Shown piece by piece: positions 1-11,955 of a DNA stretch of 64,000 nt (within the stretch, counting starts at the first letter, position 1; the number at the start of each line of letters is the position of its first letter). The stretch lies in assembly GCF_018991925.1 (NCBI RefSeq), contig NW_024736071.1, positions 14,201,942 to 14,265,941 on the forward strand. Direction: 5' to 3'. Origin of the DNA: Homarus americanus (Eukaryota; Arthropoda; Malacostraca; Decapoda; Nephropidae). A model generated the notes under the pieces. That model was not told the origin of the DNA. It saw nothing but the letters and a program-made list of their open reading frames with translations, and made no database searches. Both the position numbers and the translations under genes were made by a program.

Positions 1-211
1 AGTGATGATGAGAGTGAGGTAGTTGACGACCTTGGCAGTGAGGAGAGTGAGGTGGCTGACAACCCCAGTAAACCTTCACCCTCTACCCTAATGCCAACTT
101 CAGCAAGCAAGCAAGCAACACAGCACATCAGAGGTAAATTAAGTCTACGTTTGAAACTTACCTCACACACCTTCAAACATTCAAACACTCGAACATGAAA
201 AGTATACTGTA

Positions 212-517
212 CAGTCTCTCCTCGACTTATGACATCTTTGACTTACAACAACCCGGACATACGACGGCCATGGTCGTATAAAATATTTTTCACATTATGT
301 ATTTTCGAGTCCCGACGTTAGTGATTGCGCTGTGTACTGACAAAATTTTCGTTTGTAATTCCCTTTAAAATGGCTGGTAAGCGTAAAAGTGAGAGTTCTC
401 GTAGTGCTGAGAAGAAAAGGAGACACCCATTTTAGAATTTCTATGTATTATTTTCGACTTTTCGACTTACGACCTGGTCGTCGGGACGGAACCCCGTCGT
501 AAGTCGAGGAGAGACTG
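212..517 (+). mobile_element. Tigger/pogo-like MITE
   Basis: A 306-bp element is bounded by inverted ends that read cagtctctcctcgactta at the left and its near-exact complement at the right, with TA dinucleotides at 210-211 and 518-519 as the target duplication expected of Tc1/mariner-pogo elements. A 21-codon frame at 370-435 begins MAGKRKSESSRSAEKKRR and then stops. This resembles the basic N-terminus of Tigger-type transposases, so the element appears to be an internally deleted, non-autonomous derivative. The ends and TA are seen; the Tigger assignment is from family knowledge. Confidence 0.75.
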
Positions 518-519
518 TA

Positions 520-1005
520 CTTGTAAACATATACGCCTAATAAACTCAAAGTGTTTGTTATTAAAGTTTATTTGATATTATGCTCTTGATTCTTTATTTA
601 TTTTGTTCTATATGTAATGAGTAAAACAAGTGTTAAAATCTAACGGCTGTGACCACCGCGATGCCCGTATCCCCCCTATTTACATTATTTCTTATGGGAG
701 AAATTGCTCCGCTATTCGCAATTTTGATATTCGCAACGAGTTTCATGCCCGTAACCTTTGCGATAAGTAAGGCAGCCCTGTACAGTACAATTTACTGGTG
801 ATCAAACTCAAGGTACACAGATTTCCAATATGGTATGAATTAAATTTTTTACCTTAGATAGAGCTAATGATTACATCCAGTACTGTATACAGTACTGACA
901 TGAACCAAACGAAGAATTTAATTTCCACAAAATGAACACATTAGTAATTTTCATTGAATTCTGGGCTGTAATGAAGTTGTGAAAGATCCTTGAAGTGCTG
1001 CTTCT
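520..1005. other. AT-rich intergenic stretch
   Basis: No gene is recognised. Around 680-785 the text (a stretch ending taaggcagccctgta) resembles one end of another mariner/pogo-type MITE, but I could not find its partner end. Confidence 0.4.
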
Positions 1006-1007
1006 AA

Positions 1008-1250
1008 GGGTGTTGGTGGTACAGTGGCAACGCGCTTATCTCTTATTAATATGTCAAGGGTTCGAGCCTCGGCCTGGACACACATGAAAAGGGTGTTATA
1101 CCAGTGTGACCCTCCCAAATATCACAACTTTCCCAGTCCCTGGTTTCCTCCTGAACTAAAACTGGATAGACCCACTGCCCAAATGGCTGGTAAGCTGATA
1201 AATAAAACCATTACACTGTATTTTTTTTTTCAACAAGCAACATAACATTT
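1008..1250 (+). mobile_element. tRNA-derived SINE-like element
   Basis: The head has RNA polymerase III internal promoter boxes: an A box TGGTACAGTGG at 1017-1027, matching TRGYNNARNNG, and a B box GTTCGAGCC at 1060-1068, matching GWTCRANNC. The interval before 1068 does not fold as a clean tRNA, so a tRNA-derived SINE fits better than a tRNA gene. A non-tRNA body follows and ends near an A/T-rich tail around 1198-1235. No target duplication was resolved. Confidence 0.5.
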
Positions 1251-1254
1251 CAGC

Positions 1255-1975
1255 ACCCATATGGAAGACATCCACTAGCTATCACTTCTGTGTGGAATGA
1301 TCATAAAGACAGGGTATGGACAAATTATATTAATCTTGTAATCAAAGTTGGTGAAAACTAACCAGTGAAATATTTTGCCTCCAAGAAATAAAATCATGGG
1401 GAAAGTTTAACATTTGGGGAGTCATCTAAATTCCAGATATTTTTTTAAGGGATCTTGATGCACACATATGTTTATTTATAAAATGCAAATTATGTTAATT
1501 AGAGAGAACAAAATGAGTTGACATTTAATCTTACAAAGATATGGTGAAAGTGTCAGTCTTACAAACATGTGACTACTAAAGAGAGACTCAAGGCCAGTCA
1601 TTAATGATGTGACAAAACAATCAAACAAACCTAACTACAACATATTATTCTATGGTCATTAGGTGGACTATGTTGATTTGCCTTTTTCTGTTGTTACAAA
1701 CAGTTTAGGCTTGAGCTGTAAATAGGGATCAAATGCTTCTATTGGGGGAACAGAGGTTGTACTCATGTACTAAAAGCTTGATATACAATGTCATGTAACC
1801 CCAGTCCCAAACAAGCTGTTAGGCTTGTAGAATTCTCTCTCACTTATCAAATTAGCCTTACTATACAGTACTACCTGGTCTAGAAGCAAAAGTGGTAATA
1901 TTTAACAGTTGTGCACCTGAATCATTGGTCTTTAACTAATAACTACAACACTTTATTCTATCAAAGACAACTGTC
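1255..1975. other. AT-rich stretch, no gene seen
   Basis: AT-rich sequence with stops in all frames and no recognisable feature. Confidence 0.5.
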
Positions 1976-1976
1976 T

Positions 1977-2357
1977 TACCTCAAGAAACTGCAAATCGAG
2001 TGCAGAAATTGCACTTTTCATTTAATTTTCTGTAATTTTGTTCTCTATAAATAAGCTATGTCCGTCCATGACCATTTTTGCACTTGAAATGTTGTTGTCA
2101 TAGAAATGCTTCCAGCAATAAAATGAATCAAAGTAACCAACCTAATCTAATGATGACAAAATATCTTTTATTTAGGTTAGGATAAGCAGATTTGGTCCAA
2201 ATTAAGGTTACAGTACAATGTAGCAGTCAGTGGAAGTGTTTGTAAGACATCATTATTTTCAGCACAAAAATTGTGACGGATGGACTTGCATAGCTATAGC
2301 TATAGGAAAAAAGTTATGAAAAAAAAATCCTGCACTGACAAGCAGTTTCTTAAGGTA
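1977..2357. mobile_element. Foldback/MITE element, about 380 bp
   Basis: The left end (tacctcaagaaactgc) is repeated in inverted orientation at the right end (gcagtttcttaaggta). A second inverted pair lies further in: agctatgtccgtccatgacc near 2054-2075 against gtgacggatggacttgcatagct near 2272-2294. The nested complementarity suggests a long-TIR MITE. There is no coding capacity and the superfamily is not assigned. Confidence 0.6.
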
Positions 2358-2940
2358 GGAAAAAAGTTTTCTTTAATACTATATTATTTGAAAATGGTGA
2401 TTCAGATGCACAACAATGTTTAAGTACTAACACAAAGGCATTTGGCAGAACTGCAAACTGTATACCATTCTTTGTTCTGTGATTCAGCACATAATTGTTT
2501 TTGGTTTAAATTGGATGACCTAAGGCATCCCATGTTGAGCCAGCAGTCCCAGATTGGTTTCAAATCCAGATATAGTATCTCGGATGTACAATTGTACAGT
2601 TCATGTATGAGTACCACTGCTGTTATCGCATTGCATAAATATTAAATAGGCCAAAAAATTATTTTAAAATCTTGGATAATTTTGCCTTTTATTGCAGGCC
2701 AATGCTGAATGTGAGCAAAATGAAGAACAACAACCAACTGCTCACCTGAAAAACCAATCAGGTGAGCAAAGCCTGTCAAGGAGAACAATGTTAAATACTG
2801 TAATGTTTAAAATCAGCCTTTAATGACAGTATAAGTGACATTACAATGATACTTAATCTATTTATTTCCACGGTAATGGTGGAGACGGTTAATATCAGAA
2901 GGATTTATGTAATTGCAAAAAAATTTAGGATACAATATGT

Positions 2941-3069
2941 TGTTTGGATGATACTAAGTAAGAAAATCAAATGACAATGCACAAAACTGATTAGAACCTG
3001 AGCTAACCTCATCTAACATCCTATCCTGTGCATTGCCGTCTAATTTTCTTACTTACTATCATCCAAACA
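2941..3069. mobile_element. Small hairpin MITE
   Basis: Arms of about 40 bp at 2941-2982 and 3028-3069 are imperfect inverted copies of each other. Each begins, read inward, with tgtttggatgata and includes agtaagaaaat. The loop is about 45 bp and non-coding. No target duplication was resolved. Confidence 0.6.
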
Positions 3070-3973
3070 TCTCTTGAAAAAATGAGCGATTTCAACCCAG
3101 CACCTAGGGGATTTCAATGTACATCACAGAGCAGCCTGGCTCTGCAAGGCATGACCCAGGTGAAACTGAGGCACTCTCTTTTTCCTTACTTAATGATCTG
3201 AAATGATCAACTAACTAACATTCTTGATCTTTGTTTTACCTCTAACCCCTCACACTATTCATACTCAATTTCTACCCCCCAGGGTCTTCTGATCACATTC
3301 TTATTTCTACTAAATCAAACTGGGCAAGGACCACCTCTCCCACCCCCTCTAAACGCTAACTATGGCACTACTGGAGGGCAAATTGGCAATCCTTGCGATA
3401 ATTCTTCTCCGACTTTCCCTGGGATGAATGTTGCTTTTCCACTTGGGACGCCTCAGTATGTGCAGACAGCATTGCTGGGGTTATACTGGGTAGTACGAGT
3501 GCATTTATCCCATCTTCTACCAAAACTTTCACTTTACAATATAGGTTTGATTGCTCCTGTTCTCTTGAGTGTAGGGGGAGAGATAGGAAGTATCAAGTTA
3601 TGAAACTACTGTATCTCCTTCTGTTACCCACTCCTCTTTCATTACTTCTTGGAATCGATGTAAGGTTATTCTTCGTAGGGCTAAGCAGAATTTTATAAAA
3701 AGAAAGACCGCTGACCTGACCAACTCTTTTTCCAGTAAATCCTTCTGGTCCTTAACCAAAAACATCTGTAATAACTTCTGCACTCCCTCTTTTCCAACCT
3801 GATAATTCTACAGGCAACTCTCCCTCTGATAAAGCCAATCTCTTTGGCACCTTATTCTCCTCTAACTCCACCTTAGACGATTCCAACTCTGCACCTCCTA
3901 CTCCTACTATGCACTTTCCTATAATCTCCACTCATAAGGCTGCTGGTGTGTTATCCAATCTGGATATGAGTAA

Positions 3974-4582
3974 GGGCGGCAGCACACTGGACACTTTCCT
4001 TCAAAATGTTTGGCAAACACGGTCCAGCCAGCAAAACAGAGAGATGTTTTGCGTCACACTCGGATGTTTTGTTGGCGTGTCTGCCCAATGCAACGAAAAC
4101 AACAACAAAACATCTAGACTAGATTCGCCATGGATCCCGTTACTACATTTGAGGTCTTGCAGGATTGTGCTATAGTTCTTCAATTGCTGAAGCAAGTGAG
4201 GCATCTGCAAAAGCTAAAGAAAAGACAATGGGTGCATCATGAAGTTTCTTTAAAAGTGACGGTGGCTGGCTGGTCAAAGAAAACCCTGAATAATGATTTA
4301 ATAACACTAAAGAAGTTTTAAAGTGATGAATAAATAGAAATGTTTCAACTTATGTGTGATATTTTGAATTATTTTTGTTTCATGATTTATTTAAATTTTA
4401 CTGTACTGTACATGAATTTATATGAAGCACATTTGAGCACTAATCAGGCCAGCAAAGATCCCCACCAAACTGTTGTCCATTTCTAGCAACAGCAGAAATC
4501 CTGCTGCTAGCTGGATGTTTAAGCCAACAGCCAGCAAAATGGGCAACATGTTTGGAGGAAAGTACCCAATGTGCTGCCACCT
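3974..4582. mobile_element. PIF/Harbinger-like element nested in LINE
   Basis: A 609-bp element has imperfect terminal inverted repeats (gggcggcagcacactgg at the left; the complement of the right end reads aggtggcagcacattgg). It is flanked by TAA at 3971-3973 and 4583-4585, the TWA-type target duplication typical of PIF/Harbinger. Removing the element and one TAA rejoins the LINE frame as DMSK followed by AHGPEGIP, a conserved RT-proximal region, so the insertion and its target site are both well defined. Confidence 0.8.
4130..4321 (+). pseudogene. Harbinger transposase N-terminal remnant
   Basis: A 63-codon frame inside the nested element starts MDPVTTFEVLQDCAIVLQLL and contains LKKRQWVHHEVSL. 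This recalls the basic RRRRWWVHP segment near the N-terminus of PIF/Harbinger transposases. It stops before any DDE catalytic region, so it can only be a remnant. The assignment rests on this motif plus the TAA target site. Confidence 0.45.
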
Positions 4583-5469
4583 TAAGGCACATGGACCAGA
4601 GGGAATACCCCTTCGTGTTCTGAAATTCTGACCCATGTGCTTGCTCGCCTCTTTTGCCTTTGCCTCAAAACCCAAACTACTTCTTGGAAGCATGCCTCGG
4701 CTCAGCCCATCCTGAAGACGGGTGACCATTCTAATCCCTCTAACTATTGCCCCATTGCCCTAACTTCATCCCCCTCTAAGATTTTCGAAACTAACCTAAA
4801 CTCTCATTTTATCCGTCATCTTGAATGCTTTTCTCTTTTGTCGTATCACCAGTATGGCTTTTGCCAGGCGAGATCTACTGGTGATCTGCTCTCCTACTGC
4901 ACCCATCTTTGGTCATCCTCTCTTAGGGATTATGGGGAACCTTCGTCGTGGCCATCAACATCTCCAAAGCATTTGACAGGGTATGGCACAAGTCTTTGCT
5001 TTCTAAACTTCTCTCTTATGGTTTCTATCCCCCACTTTGTTCTCCAATTTCTAGCTTCCTTAAGAACCGATCCATAGCAGTTGTTGTCGAGGGATCGATC
5101 TCTCACTCTTTCTCTAACAATAGTGGTGTTACACAGGGTTCTGTTTTTCCACCTACTCTTTTCTTTCTTTTTATCAATGATATATTTCACACTACTACTA
5201 ATTCTATCCATTCTTACACTGATGATTCTACTCTTCACTCTTCTTCTCATTTTTCCCTTCCCCCTAACTCTCAAACTAGATCTGTTTCTAGAACTTATAC
5301 CATCTATCAATACGGATCTGTGTCTTAGATATATGTTGTCTTGTTTATTCTGTATACAGGATTTTGACTTGGATAAAGATACCCCATCAACCCCAATCAT
5401 TCACATGTTCCACACCTCTGTCGAGATCAATTATTTCTTATTTATATATTTGATGCTGCACTTATAGAT

Positions 5470-6825
5470 GTAATCTTAATTTCAGGTGAACAAATAAATG
5501 CTCCCATTACTATCAGCAAAGACAAGCAGAGGATATGCAAGTAGTTTCTCACCTCTCACACACAACACTGGGCAGTTTCATATTGGGCCATGTATAAAAG
5601 AAGTGTCTTAGAATTGTCTAAACTACTCATTGCAACCATAAAATTATCAAAAATCTTAGGGTGGCAACAGGTGAAATAATAATAAAACAAATAATAAATA
5701 AAGTGGCTTTCATCTTCTTAACCTTTACCATTTTAATAAACGTCTTTGGTCAAACATTTATTATAAATGTTACCAAGTCATTTGTTAACTTTGTTCAGAT
5801 CCAGGTGCAAACTCACATATTTGTCACTTATAATTCACCTTTTGTTTTTCTTTTTAAGGTGGCATTCCAGACATGTTTATAAAACATAAAGTTTACTAAA
5901 TACCAGTTAATTATAATAGTACTCACAAATTACGGCCAAAATTCGGAAAAAAGAAAGAGTTACGGCGGGACGCACCTTCACTCATTCCTCCTACGGATCT
6001 TTCCACTACCTCAAACATGCACTACCTTACTGCAGGCCATAAGTGAATAGGCCAAACTGATGTAGTGTATTGTAGAGTAGCGTTACCGTATAAGAATGTG
6101 GAGAGAGAGCTACAGGGCGCCCTTAAAACTGGTTGGAGAAATGAAGCCTTCACCCGACCTGTTTGTTTACGTCTCGGCCATCTCAACAACACTGCCAGAC
6201 CCAACGACTGAGTCCCCCTGCACCACGACCGAGAAGGGCCCAAGTCTCTCATCAAAATTTCTTATAAAATAATTTAACAAACTATGAATATATTCTGTTT
6301 CATTATTTCATATAAATATGTATATTGAACCACTATTTGTAGGGTTATTCTCAACTAAAACGCCGTGAGTATTTATCTCACTTGGCACCACTGCACGTAA
6401 GTAACTGTTTTCTTTTCAAGTTAGGAGTAACTCAACTACCTGCACCCCTACCTTCGTTCTACACTGCTTTCTAAAATACCTTTGATTTGCTTTTATGTGA
6501 GTTGATTGGATTGGATTGGATAAAAATCCATAACTTCATATATATTCAATCATTTACAGAGGATGACACAAAAAAGTATGCGTCACTTATAGCTCATGTG
6601 GTCCTCAAGAACAAATTCAAGATGATTGTAGGCAACAAGGTGAAAGAAAATACGATAGGAATAAAGTTAAAAGTTAATTTCAAAATATATTAATTCTGAA
6701 CACCTAGCTCCATAAACATTATTTTACTTGTCATTTAAAAACAGCTTTATATTAACATTGTTTGACTGAACGTGGTAGAACATTTCATGAACAATTAATA
6801 CCGGTACAGAATACAAAAAATGTAC
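5470..6825. other. Intergenic stretch, no gene recognised
   Basis: Mostly AT-rich. A GC-richer block at about 5930-6250 contains short open frames without recognisable domains. Confidence 0.4.
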
Positions 6826-6827
6826 TT

Positions 6828-7060
6828 CTGTATAATATGCGGTCTACCAAGCTGGAGGCGGTCTACCGGGATATTTACACTGTAGCGTTTATTAACCCAA
6901 CCCAACCTAACCTAACCTAAATTAATTTTATCTTAACCTTACCTAACTTAACTTAACTTAACCCATCTTAACCTAACCTAACCTAGGTTAGGTTAATGGA
7001 TGCTATTGTGTAAATATCTTGGTAGAACAGCTTCAGCTCGGTAGACAGTATAATATACAG
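6828..7060. mobile_element. Foldback unit with telomere-like arms
   Basis: The left arm from 6828 (ctgtataatatgcggtctac) is complementary, with mismatches, to the right arm ending at 7060 (gtagacagtataatatacag). Each arm also contains a matching tttacactgtag block and runs of aacctaacc. At 6971-6997 CCTAA and TTAGG runs meet head to head (cctaggttagg). It is non-coding and probably a MITE-like foldback. Confidence 0.6.
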
Positions 7061-7640
7061 TAGTAGCACCAGCTCGGTAGACAGCACACTATAGTAGCAC
7101 CAGCTCGGTAGACTGCACACTCAAGTAGCACCAGCTCGGTAGACCGTGTAGTGGATTTCTCCCCTACAAACGCTGTTTGTCGCTGAGTAGCCGATCCCGC
7201 GAATTCCCCAGTGTATGCCTCGTGGTCTAGGTCAACCAGCGCCGCCCACGGAGCAGGAGTCAACTATCTACCTACGCCTACCTCCGCTATAAAAGACCTG
7301 ACCTCGTGGTGACCGCTCTCTTTCTACCTACACCAACCAGCCAGCTACACCTCCTCCTCCTCCGCCTGCCTGGCGGTCCTCGCTCCCGCCGGCGAGCATG
7401 GCGACCCACAAGCTGTCCTCCTCTGAGCACCCTCACCAACCAGCTCTCTCTACATCACGCTTGTAACCATGCTGCCTTCCCAGCATCAAGCTGCATTGTA
7501 CATCCAATACAACATGTATACATGAGAGCACATTGTGAGTTTCCTTTCTCCATCCCATCCTGAGTGTGAACCAAACATCCCATACCCCACAACCGCATAC
7601 TATCTTAGCACCAGTTCGGTAGACCGCATACTACGTACAT
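7045..7640 (+). repeat. Tandem cagctcggtagac repeats split by solo LTR
   Basis: Units of about 30 bp carrying agcaccagctcggtagac recur at about 7064-7146 and resume at 7592-7640 after the solo LTR. They derive from the right arm of the adjoining foldback unit. Confidence 0.65.
7147..7591 (+). mobile_element. Solo LTR (same family as 10445-12599)
   Basis: This 445-bp sequence begins TGTAGTGGATTTCTCCCCTA and ends CCCCACA, obeying the TG...CA rule. The 4-bp direct repeat ACCG lies at 7143-7146 and 7592-7595. A TATA box (TATAAAA) lies at 7288-7294. It shares with the LTRs at 10445 and 11956 the start, a gcctgcctggcggtcctcgc block, a cgagcatggcgaccca block and a ctcaccaaccagctctct block, so it is a diverged relative. 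No internal region or second LTR adjoins it, so it is a solo LTR left by LTR-LTR recombination. Confidence 0.8.
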
Positions 7641-7644
7641 AGCA

Positions 7645-10250
7645 CAAAAAAATCTTACGAAAACCATTTACTCTTGGGACAATATTGATAAATTTCTAAG
7701 GTGATGCACAAATATGTTACAAGTGTCTTTGATTCAATGTCATCTCCCTTAGGTCTGTTTGAGGAGCTACCAGTCGCAAAACACTTAGCCTATTTGGACA
7801 TTCGAAAGGCATTATTTCGAGGATAATTCTAGTCTTTACTCATTGTACTTTATCTATAGTGAAGTCTCGTCTTTTTGTTGTTTGGTTTCACCATGCTTGA
7901 GTAAAGTAGCCGTGAGCATTTTTTATATTCAAAAGTACACGTTTAAGAAAATGGAAAATGATTTTTTATAAATAAATATTTACATAATTACAGAAAACGC
8001 AAAGATATGGGAATTGAGTACGTTGTACTGGAAATTTCACTCCACTCAGGTGCACTTGTTATGAAGTGGTATGATGTTTATTGTGTTTTCTGGTAGAGAG
8101 CAATGTATTTACTAGTCTGCCTGAATAATGATCGTGTCAAATCAAAGAGTCCCACCAAGCTCATAGTCGCCTGCCCCAAGGTTCTACCCCGGACCTCCCT
8201 TGTGCCGTGTCCCGAAGTTCTATTCAGGGCCTCCCTTATACCGTGCCCAAAGGTTCTACCCCGGGCCTCCCTTGTGCCTTGCCTCTCAGGGGCCCACCCC
8301 TGGAATTAGAGGCCAAAATAAAGTGCACATGCAAAAAATAACCATACCAAATTTCAGCTAAGTTAAAACAGTTGTGTTGTGCAGGAGGCCTACTTTTTGG
8401 TGGGGGTCGGTCCTCAACGGAGCAACCCCCTAATTTAGACATTATTGAATATTATTGGAGATACTTACACAAGCATACCAAATGTCAGTTATCTGCCTTA
8501 AAACTGTTGCAGTGCAGGGAAACAGCAAATCAGGTGGATGGGGAGCCGACCACTGGGGCCAAGCCCCCAAAATTCTAGATTCGTAACACTTCTAGGGGAG
8601 CTACAACACGTGAAGTGGTGTAGTGATTCTCAGAGGTATGCATGATAAATAGTCCTCATAACTGAAGATGCACGAATGCACATAACATTAAAAAACAGCG
8701 TAATTAAGGAGGTGGAAAAGGAGAGGGAGGTGAGGCCGGCTGTAATTAAGCTCAAGAAGTGTGACACCAATAGCAGATGCACCATTATGAAAATTATAGA
8801 TGAATGGGTCTTGATTGTACCAGGGAAAAAGTATGGTAGAGTCATTCATTAGTGATACAATTTTTGCAAAATACCAGAGCGTCTTAAAGGAGAATAATGT
8901 TAATTCAGAAAAGACGATGTCTTGTAGATGAAAATGGTGTTAAGGAACATGGTTGAAAAGTTTCGGAGGAGTGAAAGAATTTGCCTTTAAGATTCATGGA
9001 TTTAGAAAAAGATATATGATAAAGCTGATAGAAAAGTGACACGGTACACATTGAAAGTATATAGAGATTAGAGAGATTGGGGAACTGTTGCATGCCTTCC
9101 AGAGGAAGAAGTAAGCTGGTTCTCAATGAAAGTATTATAAGTGTTGGTCAAGGACGGGTAATGTTACCATGGATGGTTGTTCACTATCTTAATGGATAGA
9201 TTAGTAATAGTGATGGTGACAAGAGATATAGAGAGAAGTTTAAAAATTTTTAATAATGATAGAGGATGTTAATAGATGGCGAGGAAGTATAGCTATGAAG
9301 ATGCCACTACTCTAGTGGGAATATAGAAGATTGGTTGTAAATGCTAGCAGAGCCCAAGTACAGTATACCTACTTGGGGTCCTGGCACTTATCAACCATTT
9401 GCTCCACTCTTCACCAACGTCTTCAGCTTTCCTGGCCCCAGGAAAATGTTTGTGAATGAAATTGAAATAGTGTATACAAGGATTTGGAGGACTGCAAATG
9501 TGAAAAAAAAATAATAAGTAGAACGAGGAAACAAGGGAAGATAAATGTTTGTTGAACCACGATAGAATGGAGGAAGAAGAATTTGCAATTATTTAATGGT
9601 TGTTGTGTCAGAAAATGGAGAAATAAGAGATAAACCGAGTCACAGAAAAAAGAAGAAGTAATATATGGATCGATAAATACACGGAGAGAGGAAACTGTCA
9701 GTGGTAAGTGGCGACCAGCTAAATGGTATATTGAGGGACAAACCAGGAAAGAAAGAGCGGCCATTCAGTAAAGATATTGGTGGATGGTCAGCAAAAATTT
9801 AATCAGACCAAAATTTGGGGGCCAGAAGTATACTGTTGTCTTTAGCCTTTATTTAATTTTTATTTTTTAAATGGAGACAGAACCCTCACCAGGTCCCTAC
9901 AGCACGATGCCACTGGCTAAAAGTTACAAATAGACTTTCCTAAAATCACAGCACACTGAACCCAGATTGCACTGACCAGAGCTGAGATACTCAGAGTGGC
10001 CAATGCAGCCTCTTTAAAGGTTGTCAGTAAGTAGTGAGGTAGGTTAATATATCTTTTTTATGAGGTTACATGCTGCGCGTATTAGCGATATGTTGAAATA
10101 AATTAGGAAATGGATAATTAGAAAAACAAAGTGCTTACATTTTATTGTTATTATGTATGTAAACATGTGACTATATGTTCATAAAAATGTATAAAAAATA
10201 ATCGGCAGATTAAAGTGTGCACAACTGATGAACCTTTTGCGTACTTTTGT
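7645..10250. other. Intergenic stretch with a short 36-bp repeat
   Basis: No gene is recognised. At about 8172-8285 a 36-bp unit (aaggttctaccccg...cctcccttgtgcc) occurs three times and would read as a 12-residue repeat. The 8630-9800 part is AT-rich with broken frames. Confidence 0.45.
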
Positions 10251-10255
10251 TACCA

Positions 10256-10444
10256 TTATGGTTGTTGTTGATATTCTTGGACCACAGATGGTGCTATGAA
10301 TGCTGTTGGGATAACCACTATACTCTTAACTATTACTGTTGTTGTTATTGTTATTACCACAGATGCTGTTGTTACAGCCACTGTTGTTGTTGGTAATATT
10401 ACCACGCCTGCTGTTACTATCATCGTTGTTGTTGTTGTTACTAC
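10256..10444 (+). repeat. GTT-type compound microsatellite, left part
   Basis: Imperfect (GTT)n with interspersed tattaccac and actgttgtt blocks. It continues in kind after the LTR element at 12600, so both parts are one array split by the insertion. Confidence 0.8.
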
Positions 10445-11113
10445 TGTAGTGGACGTCTCCCCTACAACTGCGTAGCTGCATACCACCTGCTACATCTTCC
10501 CTAGCAACCAAACGAGCGGCCCAGGGGGGGGGGGGCGTCACCAGATGCCACAGTATCCTAGCAACGGAGCCAAAAGACCGGCTACTTCCTGGGGTTTCCC
10601 AGGTTGACTCACGGATGACTCACGGCTGCTGGGTATATAAGCTCTGTCTCTCCATTGAGATTCATTCTGGCCTTTCTTCTTGAACACGCAACACCTCCTC
10701 CTCCGCCGCTGCCTGGCGGCCCTCGCTTCTCCTCCACCTGCCTGGCGGTCCTCGCTCCCGCCGGCGAGCATGGCGACCCACCAGCTTTCATTCTCTGAGC
10801 GTCCTCACCAACCAGCTCTCTTATTCTGCTCTCGGTTCCTGAACACGCAACACCTCCTCCAAGCAAGCTCCTCGCTGTCCCGTTCTCATTCAACCTGGAG
10901 GCCAGCAACAGGCAACATCTTCTCTAACGAAGCTCCTGCACATCTACCTCCTTCAACACGCTACCCACCGAACGTGTCTACTGAGCAGCTCCTCACCACA
11001 CGGCACCTCCAGCACCAGACTGTCTATCATATAACTTATATTATACAAGAAAACCACCTTAGAGTTTCCATCCATCCTGAGTGCTAGACAATATTATATC
11101 ACGAAACCCTACA
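10445..11113 (+). repeat. 5' LTR
   Basis: 669 bp, starting TGTAGTGGACGTCTCCCCTA and ending CCCTACA. TATA box TATATAA at 10634-10640. A cctgaacacgcaacacctcc-like block occurs twice inside. It differs from the 3' LTR by few substitutions plus short indels: a longer G run near 10525 and an extra segment near 10578-10610. Confidence 0.88.
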
Positions 11114-11955
11114 AATGGTGACCCCCGGAGATTCGCACTCACACAGGATGGAGGAGGAACTGATCACGCCCCCAGTCTTCAAGCAGCATGGAAGAATGGC
11201 TTATCCACACAGAAGCAGCTCTACTACTCTAAGCAGACACCAGCTCCTCTTCCTGCCCCAAGCACCACATCCTACCGACCCCAGCACACCCGTCCTGCCT
11301 CAGACGCCGACCCCGGCCCAGCAGTAACCCCTGCCGCCCCTGACGCGGCCTCTGTTCCTGAGTGCGGACCCACACACCCCTCTTTTCTCCCTCAGGTACT
11401 CCCTGCTAATGTCCTGCACCTTGCTGCTGTCGTGGACCCAGCTGCTGTCACGAGCCCTTATCCGCTTCTGCTGACGCAGCCCCTGGTCCTGACCCAGGCC
11501 CACACACCCCAGCAGGCGCATCTGACGACTCAGTACCTGCCGTGAGGGAAGCACAACATTCATCGCCTCCACACACCCTTTTTCTCCCTCAGGTACTCCC
11601 TGCTAATGTCCTGCACCCTGCTGCTGTCGTGGACCCAGCTGCTGTCACGAGCCCTCATCCGCTTCTGCTGACGCAGCCCCTGCTCCTGACCCAGGCCCAC
11701 ACACCCCAGCAGGCGCATCTGACGACTCTGTACCTGTCATGAGGGAAGCACAACATTCATCGCCTACACACACCCTTTTCTCCCTCTCTCCTCCCACAGA
11801 TAGTGTGTATATAGACAGTTGTATCCAGCGACCGGCTCATCCACGCCATCGCCGTTGTCTCACATGAGGCATGCACCGCCCGTTCTGCCTCACATGTGCT
11901 AAGCAACTCTACAGACAACAAGTCTCCTACACCGCCTGGAGGGAAGGGGGAGTAT
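11114..11955 (+). other. Internal region of LTR element
   Basis: Open frames here are proline-, serine- and threonine-rich and run into the LTR. A frame from 11081 to 11545 reads GDPRRFALTQDGGG after the primer-site region and then becomes low complexity. I recognise no gag or pol domain. A 197-bp direct duplication occupies the right half. Confidence 0.6.
11382..11775 (+). repeat. 197-bp tandem duplication in LTR element
   Basis: Two near-identical copies are offset by 197 bp; the landmark aggtactccctgctaatgtc starts at 11394 and again at 11591. Copies differ at a few positions, for example cagtacctgc against ctgtacctgt. Confidence 0.85.

Larger units (their letters stand above)
3080..5335 (+). 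mobile_element. Decayed Jockey-like LINE with nested insertion
   Basis: This is a non-LTR retrotransposon relic. Near 3100 the translation gives an APE-type endonuclease motif (LGDFNVHH), then an endonuclease C-terminal region (LDLCFTSNPSHYS at about 3220-3260, GSSDHILIS at about 3285-3310). RT follows at 4640-5330: LKTGDHSNPSNYCPIAL, the motif A region ISKAFDRVWH, motif B SGVTQGSVFPPTLF, and motif C SYTDDSTLH where YADD is usual. Frameshifts and stops break it into several frames, for example a TGA near 4629. The PIF/Harbinger-like element 3974-4582 interrupts it. The clade call is Jockey/CR1 group; Jockey is my preference and is not proven. Confidence 0.8.

Noticed and set aside
680..790. 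Possible second mariner-type element end
   Set aside because: No matching inverted partner was found.
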